A stretch of DNA of 12,171 bases. Source: Bacteroidales bacterium UBA2764. Its GTDB lineage: Bacteria > Bacteroidota > Bacteroidia > Bacteroidales > Paludibacteraceae. Shown one piece after another: positions 6,695 to 12,171 of this stretch (within the stretch, counting starts at the first letter, position 1; each line of letters starts with the position of its first letter). Under the pieces are notes generated by a model. It was not told the DNA's origin. It did no database searches and worked only from the letters and a program-made list of their open reading frames with translations. A program made the translations under genes and the position numbers. The stretch spans positions 1 to 12,171 of the forward strand of contig DEIW01000043.1 in the NCBI GenBank assembly GCA_002352705.1. The letters run 5' to 3'.

Positions 6695-9106
6695 TTACCA
6701 TTGTATGACAAAGCCGGCATGGACGTTGATACCCGCTTGGGCATAGTACCAGGGCCAGCAGGCTTTGCCATTCTGGAAATAGGAGCAGTCGCTGCCACCG
6801 TTGGACGCATATTTGGCGTTGAAGATATTATTGATCTGGCACAAGAGTTTCACCTCCGGAACACCAAGTGATTTACGATTGGACGATTGACGATGTACGA
6901 TTTTTTGCATCGGCAGGTTGTATTGCAGGTTCACGTTAGTCGTGGTGTAGGCTTTGAGTGCCGCTGTCTCGTTCTGGGTGTTGTCCAAGTACTGCTTGCC
7001 GGTGACGTTGGTCTGGATGGTGCCCACGAAGCCTGCGATGTCGAAGGTGAACAGGCTCATACCTGTCACCATCGGCGAGAAAGCGATCGTCGTCTCTTTG
7101 AAGAACACTTCTTCTTTGCCTACCCATTCCCAGTTCTCGTCATAGCGTGTGATGGTCTCGGTATAGTTCAATATCTTGTTGCGCGAGAGCACTAAGTTCC
7201 CTTCCCATCGGAACCAGTTGGTGATCTTCACGCCGGCACTCAGTTCCATACCCATCCGGTACGAGTCTTTGACGTTGGTCGTGCTCTGTTTGCCGACATC
7301 GTTAATGCGACCGGTGAGGACCAGCTGGTTGTCGTAGTCCATGAAATAGAGGTTGAGACCTATATTAAACCGTGGGTGCGCGTAAGTGTAGCCTAACTCG
7401 TAGTCGAAGAGCGTTTCGGCTTTGGGCATGTTGCCGGAGTAGGTCTTCGTCGTGCGGTCGTAAATGATGTTCTCCGTGTAATTGTCGCGACTGGGATCGC
7501 GGTTTGCCATGGCGAACGAACCTGCTAACAGATGACCGTGGTTTTGGTAGGTGAGTCCGGCTTTGGGGTTGAAGAAATGGTATTGTACCAGCAGCGGCAG
7601 CTCGGTCAGGTCCGGTTGGTCCGCATACTTTTTCAGCGCATCGGCATTGATGCCTGCCATCCGATAGCGCACATACCGGTATTGCAGGTCGGCGTAGAGC
7701 GACAGACGCTCTTGGGCGCGGTGGATAATATGCCAATTCGCTTTGGCGTAGATATTGGCATCCACTTTGCGGCTGTTAGCGCGGTAGAACTCATAGACGT
7801 AAGGGATCGTTTGGGAGTAATGAGGATCGCTGACCCAAAGCAGTTCGCCCCAATGGGCACCGATATAGTCATTGGCTGCGGCTCCGATTTGCGCCTGCAC
7901 TGCTTCGGAGGTGTATTTGGCGGAGAGGACAGCTCCGTAGAAATGGTTATTCAGGTTCTTGCGGTAGATGCCGTCGCTCTTTTCCACTTTGCCTTGGTCA
8001 GCATCGGTATAGGGCAGCAGGTTGAAATACTTCAGTGCCTTGTTCTCGTATTGCTCGTAGTAACCGCCTCCGTGGGTATAATGGAGGGTGGCGTTGAGGC
8101 TCCATTGAGGGGTGAAACGATGGGTGACGGCTATCTGGGCATGCTGCTGGGCGTAGTTGTCCGTCTGGTTGGAGTAATAGACGGTGGAGTCGTTTCCTTG
8201 GCTATCTTTGACGGTATATTCACCCGCAGGGTTATAGCGTCTGTCGGCACCGTTGATACCGTAGGCGGTGTTATAATCCACGCCGTCCCAACCCATTCCT
8301 GTTTTTTCGCTTCCGCCGAAGAGACGGGCTACCACTTGGGTCTTCTTGCCATACCAGCCGAGATCTCCGTAGTAGCTGTATAGATCGCTGCCGGTGCGGT
8401 AGAGGAATCCGTCGGAGTTGACCTTACTGAATCGCGCGTTGGCAACCCATCTGCCGGGCAGCACCACGTGGGCGTTCACCATCTCTTTGAAGGTCTTGTA
8501 CATACCTCCGTTGAAGGCGAGGGTCACGTAGCTGCGATCCTCCGCGAGATGACGACTGACGAGCATCGGGTCGTTCGTCTGCATGTTCAGACTCGCGCCG
8601 AAAGAAGCCGAGCCGTTGGTGCTGGTGCCGACACCGCGCTGCACGTCAATACTGCTCATGCTGGACGCCATATCCGTCATGTTGACCCAGAAGACGGTCT
8701 GGCTTTCTCCGTCGTTCAGCGGCACGTCGTTCACGGTCATGTTGATGCGCGTATGGTCCGTACCGCGCACGCGGAAATAGGTGTAACCGATACCCAGACC
8801 GTCGTCGCTTGTGACCTGCAGCCCCGGCGTAGTGCTCAGCAGATACGGCAGGTTCTGACCCGTGTTATCGCGGTTCAACGTTTTGCTGTCCGTTACTTGG
8901 TGGGAAAGGGTGGTCTGTTGTACCCGCGCAGCGGTGACCTCGATCTCTTCAATCTGAAAATCATTCGCGTTCAGCGTGTCGGACGGAAGAACTTGCGCAG
9001 AGTCCTGCGCGGTGGCCTGCGCACTCATTTGCGCAGTAGGTATGAGCACAATGGCACTCATACACATCAACCATGCATGGTTGATTGTAAAAGAATGTTT
9101 TTTCAT
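6695..9106 (-). CDS. TonB-dependent outer-membrane receptor, TPP-riboswitch controlled (putative thiamine importer)
   Basis: An 803-residue outer-membrane receptor, counted from the ATG at 9104-9106. It has a signal peptide to about residue 30 (cleavage near AQMSA), then a probable TonB box (IEEIEVTAAR, about 52-61). A plug domain follows (about 62-170, with NLPYLLSTTPGLQV, FRVRGTD and NVNDVPLNDGES-like signatures), and then a C-terminal barrel ending in the aromatic VIQW. It would import a scarce substrate using energy from TonB-ExbB-ExbD. The TPP riboswitch immediately upstream points to thiamine or a related compound, as for the TPP-riboswitch-linked receptor studied in Bacteroides. Substrate is inference. 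The in-frame ATG 15 nt upstream (9121) was rejected because it falls inside the conserved aptamer, whereas 9106 sits in P1 with AAGGA just before it. No pnuT-like transporter or thiamine kinase follows; the gene ends at the terminator. A diverged heptamer tract encodes residues about 735-746. Confidence 0.93.
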   Translation of the reverse strand: MKKHSFTINHAWLMCMSAIVLIPTAQMSAQATAQDSAQVLPSDTLNANDFQIEEIEVTAARVQQTTLSHQVTDSKTLNRDNTGQNLPYLLSTTPGLQVTSDDGLGIGYTYFRVRGTDHTRINMTVNDVPLNDGESQTVFWVNMTDMASSMSSIDVQRGVGTSTNGSASFGASLNMQTNDPMLVSRHLAEDRSYVTLAFNGGMYKTFKEMVNAHVVLPGRWVANARFSKVNSDGFLYRTGSDLYSYYGDLGWYGKKTQVVARLFGGSEKTGMGWDGVDYNTAYGINGADRRYNPAGEYTVKDSQGNDSTVYYSNQTDNYAQQHAQIAVTHRFTPQWSLNATLHYTHGGGYYEQYENKALKYFNLLPYTDADQGKVEKSDGIYRKNLNNHFYGAVLSAKYTSEAVQAQIGAAANDYIGAHWGELLWVSDPHYSQTIPYVYEFYRANSRKVDANIYAKANWHIIHRAQERLSLYADLQYRYVRYRMAGINADALKKYADQPDLTELPLLVQYHFFNPKAGLTYQNHGHLLAGSFAMANRDPSRDNYTENIIYDRTTKTYSGNMPKAETLFDYELGYTYAHPRFNIGLNLYFMDYDNQLVLTGRINDVGKQSTTNVKDSYRMGMELSAGVKITNWFRWEGNLVLSRNKILNYTETITRYDENWEWVGKEEVFFKETTIAFSPMVTGMSLFTFDIAGFVGTIQTNVTGKQYLDNTQNETAALKAYTTTNVNLQYNLPMQKIVHRQSSNRKSLGVPEVKLLCQINNIFNAKYASNGGSDCSYFQNGKACWPWYYAQAGINVHAGFVIQW
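6870..6902 (-). repeat. Diverged heptamer tract (ATCGTCA type) inside the TonB receptor gene
   Basis: On the plus strand the units are GATTTAC, GATTGGAC, GATTGAC, GATGTAC, GATT, which is 33 nt with one 8-nt unit. On the coding strand this reads as repeats of ATCGTNN and encodes KIVHRQSSNRKS in frame, near the C-terminal barrel strands. It differs in sequence from the CAATTCT tracts but has the same period, length and open-frame behaviour. Confidence 0.8.
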
Positions 9107-9176
9107 TTTCCTTAGCAGCATTACCTGCTCAGGTTCAACGGGTTTAATTCTCAGCCGGCTGGCTCCCCGAATGAAA
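9101..9176 (-). promoter_or_regulatory. TPP riboswitch (THI element) with start codon in helix P1
   Basis: Read on the minus strand, the aptamer shows the conserved THI-box elements in order. GGGGAGCC is at 9168-9161, GGCTGAGA around 9156-9149, and ACCCGTTGAACCTGA around 9143-9129. Then comes the P5 stem GCAG (9128-9125) / CTGC (9118-9115) enclosing GTAATG, and finally CTAAGGA at 9115-9109. Helix P1 is TTTCATT (9176-9170) paired perfectly over 7 bp with AATGAAA (9107-9101). That second strand contains the receptor start codon ATG (9106-9104). TPP binding stabilises P1, so it should hide the start codon and lower translation when thiamine is plentiful. No terminator-type hairpin with a U-run follows, which favours translational control. 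The element begins 29 nt after the stop of the upstream gene. Confidence 0.94.
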
Positions 9177-9205
9177 CTCTGAGAAGAGTGTTAAGATTAT
9201 TTATT

Positions 9206-9976
9206 TTATTTGAGACGGATACAGAAGCTGACAAACCAGCCCCACTCCGCCATATAACGATGCGTATTCCCGTTTGGTCGGGCAAGATTATTCAATCCGA
9301 AATCATAGCCGGACTGGAGTCTGTATTTGTCCCATTCCAGACCTCCTCCTAATCCCCATTGCGCATTCACACGGTGACGGTCACTGACCATACGGTCGTA
9401 GTTCTCGGTATGAACACCTTGCTTTATCAACCATTCTTTCGTTCCAGGAGTCAGGTTATCACTATCCACATAGCAACTCTCCGCCAAGCCCACATGCACC
9501 TGAAGGCCGGTAAAAAAGAAGAGATTCAACTCTCGCCAAAGAGGAATGGTATAATAAACCCTTGCAGGAATAGTCAGGTTATGCTCAATGACCCTGTTGT
9601 CAATAATTTCCTCCTGTGTAGCCTGTGTAGACATCGATCTCCAGTGCTGCTCGTGCTTGCCAAAAGCCGCCGTGTAGTACAATCCCGTCTGCACTCCGAA
9701 ATGCAACGGAAGCCGGAACGTAAAAGTAGCACCTACACGGACACCATGAAGGAACAGTTGCGGGTATGATAACTCGCGCGTACGCTGCTCGTGTTGCACA
9801 TACCCCGCCTCTATCCGGTATTCCACGCCGAAATGATAACTCTCTTCCACCTTCTTTTTCGCCGTGGGGTCGAAGAAACTATTGTCCGCTATCTGCAAAT
9901 CCGGCCTTTTCACATCATCCGGATATACCGAAAGACTGAACGCACAAATTAATAATAATGTGTAGAGCTTTTTCAC
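9206..9976 (-). CDS. Outer-membrane beta-barrel-like protein
   Basis: A 256-residue protein with a typical signal peptide (MKKLYTLLLICAFSLSVY) and alternating hydrophobic strands with glycine and aromatic residues. Examples are YHFGVEYRIEAGYV, GVRVGATFTFRLPLHFGVQTGLYYT, and the final WGWFVSFCIRLK. This pattern fits the small Bacteroidota outer-membrane beta-barrel (PorT/OmpW-like fold) group. The exact family is not certain. Cys11 lies in the signal hydrophobic core but the residue before it is Ile, so I do not call a lipobox. Translation starts at a GTG, 22 nt after the stop of the M13 peptidase gene, and the gene ends 29 nt before the TPP riboswitch of the TonB receptor. It is therefore probably cotranscribed with the peptidase. 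A role in the same nutrient uptake is only a guess from position. Confidence 0.8.
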   Translation of the reverse strand: MKKLYTLLLICAFSLSVYPDDVKRPDLQIADNSFFDPTAKKKVEESYHFGVEYRIEAGYVQHEQRTRELSYPQLFLHGVRVGATFTFRLPLHFGVQTGLYYTAAFGKHEQHWRSMSTQATQEEIIDNRVIEHNLTIPARVYYTIPLWRELNLFFFTGLQVHVGLAESCYVDSDNLTPGTKEWLIKQGVHTENYDRMVSDRHRVNAQWGLGGGLEWDKYRLQSGYDFGLNNLARPNGNTHRYMAEWGWFVSFCIRLK

Positions 9977-9998
9977 GTTTACGGTCTTTTATTTCATT

Positions 9999-12017
9999 TT
10001 ACCAAATGGACACACGGTTCTCCGGAGCCACATATAACGGTGACTCTTCCGTAACATTCCATGCTTCATACCATGCATTGATTTGCGGCAGTGCTCCGTT
10101 GACGCGCCAACGGCCAAGAGAGTGAGGGTCACTCTTCGTACGGTTCAGTATTTCCTCGGGACGGATATTTCCCGCCCATACATTGGCATAAGCAAGGAAG
10201 AAACGTTGCGCCGGTGTGAAGCCGTCACGAGTCTGCAAACGGTCTTTTTCCGCCTTGGCTTCTTCATTCAGCGTAAAGGCAAGATAGGAAACCTGCAAGC
10301 CTCCGTGATCAGCTATGTTCTCACCCAAGGTGAAAGCACCATTGGCATGTACTCCCGGAGCGACCTCAATCTTGTTGAATGCCTCTTCCATCACTTTGGT
10401 GCGGGCATCAAAAGCAGCTTTGTCTTCGGGAGTCCACCAGTTAACCATATTTCCGTCCTTGTCAAACTGGCATCCTTGATCATCAAATCCATGCGTCATC
10501 TCATGACCGATAACCACACCTATTGCGCCATAGTTGAAGGCGTCATCGGCACTCATATCAAAGAACGGATACTGCAGGATACCTGCCGGGAAACAAATCT
10601 CATTGCTCGACGGGTTATAGTAGGCATTCACCGTCTGCGGAGTCATATACCATTTCTTCTTGTCTACCGGTTTGCCAAGATAACTGAGGCTGTATTCCTG
10701 CTCGAACTTCGCTGCGCGCTCAAGATTGGCATAATATGTATCTTCAGCATTGATATCCAGTTTAGTATAGTCGCGCCACTCATCCGGATAACCAATCTTG
10801 ATAGTGATGGCATTCAGCTTCTCCAGTGCTTTGGCTTTGGTCTCGTCGCTCATCCAGGTCAGATTCTGAATACGGATACCCAATGCTTTCTGGAGGTTAT
10901 GAACCAGCGCCAACATACGCTCTTTGTTCTCCTCGGGGAAATATTTCTGAACATACATCTGTCCCACAGCCTCACCTAATGTGCCGTTTACTACACCTAC
11001 GGCACGTTTCCACAGCGGACTCGGCTCTTCACGACCGGAAAGGACTTTTCCGTAGAAATCGAAAGAAGTCATGTATATCTCTGTCGTCAGATACGAGGAT
11101 GCACCCTCGATTGCCTGCCATGTGAACAATGTCTTCAAGTCTTCCAGCGGTTCTTCTGCCAGCATTTTACCCGCCTCTTGGAGATGAGGAATCTGACCGA
11201 TAGAGAGGCTGTCCAATTCCACTCCAAGTGCTGCAAAATATGCTTTCCAGTCTACTTGCGGGACCAGTTCCTGCAACTCAGCAATGCTCATCTTGTTGTA
11301 GTTTCTCTGCGGATCACGCAACTCTACATTGCTATAGGCCGCTTTTGCCAAGCGGGTCTCCATGCGCAGAACCGTCTGCGCACGCTCAGCGGCATTGTCG
11401 AATCCGAAAAGACCAAACATCTTCTCTACGTACGCCACATAAGCATTTCGGATAGCTGTGGTCTGTTCGTCTGTATCCAGATAATATTCCTTCTCTCCCA
11501 ATGCGAAACCTGCTTGGCACTCGTTAAGGATATTCATTGAACTGTTCATGGCATCCGCATCCACATACATCGCCCAGAGTTGGAAATCCATTGCAGATCC
11601 CAACACTTTGGATAATTCCTCGCGGGTGCTTATTGCCGCGATTTCATCGAGAGTTTTCTGCACCGGAGCTATACCTTCTTTGTCACGACGGGCGGTATCC
11701 ATAGCCATATTATAAATATCACCGATTTTCTGGGCTATAGAGCCTTGCGGATTTTTTGCAGCGGCTATTTCTTTTATCAATCCGTTCACCTGCTCTAAAT
11801 TGTTCAATCCTAATTTGTCGAACGAACCGAATCGGCTATACTCGGGTGTCAAGGGATTATTTGCCATCCATCCGCCGCAAGCGTACTGATAGAAATCATT
11901 TTGAGCCACCGCGGTTGTATCTAAATTTGCCAAATCAATACCAGTAGTCTGCTGTTTTTTTGTACATGCTGTTGTCATAAGCATCATTGCTGAAAGTGCA
12001 AAAATAATTTTTTTCAT
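9999..12017 (-). CDS. M13-family zinc metallopeptidase (PepO/neprilysin-like) lipoprotein
   Basis: A 672-residue M13 endopeptidase. The HEMTH motif is at residues 505-509 with catalytic Glu506, and ENIADHGG (Glu566, Asp570) follows 61 residues after the first His, as expected for the third zinc ligand. NAYYNPSSNEICFPAGIL is the family's substrate-binding NAYY signature. The protein starts with DFYQYACGGWM, also typical. The C-terminus is short and ends in VSIW, matching the PepO-type end. The N-terminus MKKIIFALSAMMLMTTAC fits a lipoprotein signal with Cys18 lipidated, though the lipobox (TTAC) is weak at the -3 position. The enzyme should act on peptides at the envelope. Length is normal for the family. 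It starts 12 nt after the stop of the NlpC/P60-type gene and precedes the barrel-like gene, so an operon is likely. Confidence 0.95.
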   Translation of the reverse strand: MKKIIFALSAMMLMTTACTKKQQTTGIDLANLDTTAVAQNDFYQYACGGWMANNPLTPEYSRFGSFDKLGLNNLEQVNGLIKEIAAAKNPQGSIAQKIGDIYNMAMDTARRDKEGIAPVQKTLDEIAAISTREELSKVLGSAMDFQLWAMYVDADAMNSSMNILNECQAGFALGEKEYYLDTDEQTTAIRNAYVAYVEKMFGLFGFDNAAERAQTVLRMETRLAKAAYSNVELRDPQRNYNKMSIAELQELVPQVDWKAYFAALGVELDSLSIGQIPHLQEAGKMLAEEPLEDLKTLFTWQAIEGASSYLTTEIYMTSFDFYGKVLSGREEPSPLWKRAVGVVNGTLGEAVGQMYVQKYFPEENKERMLALVHNLQKALGIRIQNLTWMSDETKAKALEKLNAITIKIGYPDEWRDYTKLDINAEDTYYANLERAAKFEQEYSLSYLGKPVDKKKWYMTPQTVNAYYNPSSNEICFPAGILQYPFFDMSADDAFNYGAIGVVIGHEMTHGFDDQGCQFDKDGNMVNWWTPEDKAAFDARTKVMEEAFNKIEVAPGVHANGAFTLGENIADHGGLQVSYLAFTLNEEAKAEKDRLQTRDGFTPAQRFFLAYANVWAGNIRPEEILNRTKSDPHSLGRWRVNGALPQINAWYEAWNVTEESPLYVAPENRVSIW

Positions 12018-12029
12018 ATTTATACTTGT

Positions 12030-12171
12030 TTATATTCTTTTGATCGTTACCAATTGATGAGTATATCCTCCCTGCTCGGCAGAGAATATTCCGTGCGTAT
12101 CCATCTTCTCCACTTTTACGCGCCCGGAACAATGTATCACGCGTTCCTTATCTATCGCTATGCCCACATGC
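12030..12171 (-). CDS. NlpC/P60-family cell-wall hydrolase, C-terminal end (partial)
   Basis: On the minus strand an open frame enters from the right edge and ends at TAA (12032-12030), giving 47 residues. It begins HVGIAIDKERVIHCSGRVKV and ends YTHQLVTIKRI. The HVGI and VIHCSGRV segments match the catalytic-His region and following strand of NlpC/P60 (C40) peptidoglycan peptidases as found in Bacteroidota. The catalytic Cys would lie outside the window. It ends 12 nt before the M13 peptidase start, so it is likely the gene before it in one operon. An overlapping reading frame that starts MFRARKSG is a shadow. I cannot see upstream SH3-type domains. Confidence 0.72.
   Translation of the reverse strand, partial: HVGIAIDKERVIHCSGRVKVEKMDTHGIFSAEQGGYTHQLVTIKRI

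Noticed and set aside
7532..8383. Long plus-strand open frame of 283 codons
   Set aside because: It lies fully antisense to the TonB receptor gene, its protein has no recognisable domain, and the receptor frame is clearly the coding one.
8468..9115. Plus-strand open frame of 215 codons over the receptor N-terminus and riboswitch
   Set aside because: It is antisense to the signal peptide, plug region and aptamer of the receptor gene; no independent signal supports it.
9107..9121. Upstream ATG (9121) as the start of the TonB receptor
   Set aside because: This ATG is inside the conserved P5 part of the TPP aptamer and would put MLLRK before a normal signal peptide start. The ATG at 9106 is preceded by AAGGA and gives a standard MKK signal peptide.
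9177..9205. Possible promoter before the riboswitch (TAATCTTA resembling TAnnTTTG)
   Set aside because: The match is imperfect and no TTTG box lies at the usual spacing of about 19-23 nt, so I do not call it.
10083..10979. Long plus-strand open frame of 298 codons
   Set aside because: It is antisense to the M13 peptidase, whose zinc motifs and length are complete, so this is a shadow.
11935..12132. Minus-strand open frame starting MFRARKSG that overlaps the M13 start
   Set aside because: Its frame differs from the NlpC/P60-type frame that ends at 12030, and its sequence looks like a frame-shifted reading of the two real genes.

Overview
The window looks like a chromosomal segment of a member of the Bacteroidota, most likely order Bacteroidales. 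Supporting signs are a C-terminal IleS tail of the kind seen in that phylum, several MKK-type lipoproteins, a TonB-dependent receptor, an M13 PepO-like and an M3 Dcp-like lipoprotein peptidase, weak Shine-Dalgarno signals, and short dispersed repeats in the genes. Nothing marks it as plasmid, phage or transposon. No tRNA, rRNA, CRISPR array or insertion sequence was seen.

Left half, plus strand (1-6637): a tightly packed run of five genes. These are the 3' end of ileS, a small lipoprotein of unknown function, a 1057-residue AsmA-like envelope protein, an M3-family (Dcp-like) lipoprotein metallopeptidase, and a small multi-spanning membrane protein. Gaps are 3 and 4 nt, and the last two junctions overlap by 4 nt (ATGA and GTGA), so cotranscription is likely. 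The run ends at an A/T-flanked hairpin (about 6658-6692) that can act as a terminator in both directions, because the next genes are convergent.

Right half, minus strand (12171 down to 6695): the last 47 codons of an NlpC/P60-type cell-wall hydrolase, an M13 (PepO/neprilysin-like) lipoprotein metallopeptidase, a 256-residue outer-membrane beta-barrel-like protein, and a TonB-dependent receptor. A clear TPP (thiamine pyrophosphate) riboswitch directly precedes the receptor gene. Its closing helix P1 contains the receptor start codon, so TPP binding should hide the start codon and block translation. The receptor is therefore probably an outer-membrane importer of thiamine or a thiamine precursor or derivative.

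The most unusual feature is a set of short repeats inside essential or conserved genes, all read through in frame. One class is heptamer tracts sharing a TCAA-NNN or closely related form: two in ileS, one in the AsmA gene and a diverged one in the TonB receptor. The other class is G/C-rich hairpin elements, in the AsmA gene and in the M3 peptidase gene next to its conserved PWDWWYY segment. The heptamers have no stop codon in any frame on the coding strand, while the opposite strand meets TGA in every frame, and all are oriented with the open strand as the coding strand. This resembles the idea of Rickettsia palindromic elements, which also insert in frame in proteins, but these sequences are different.
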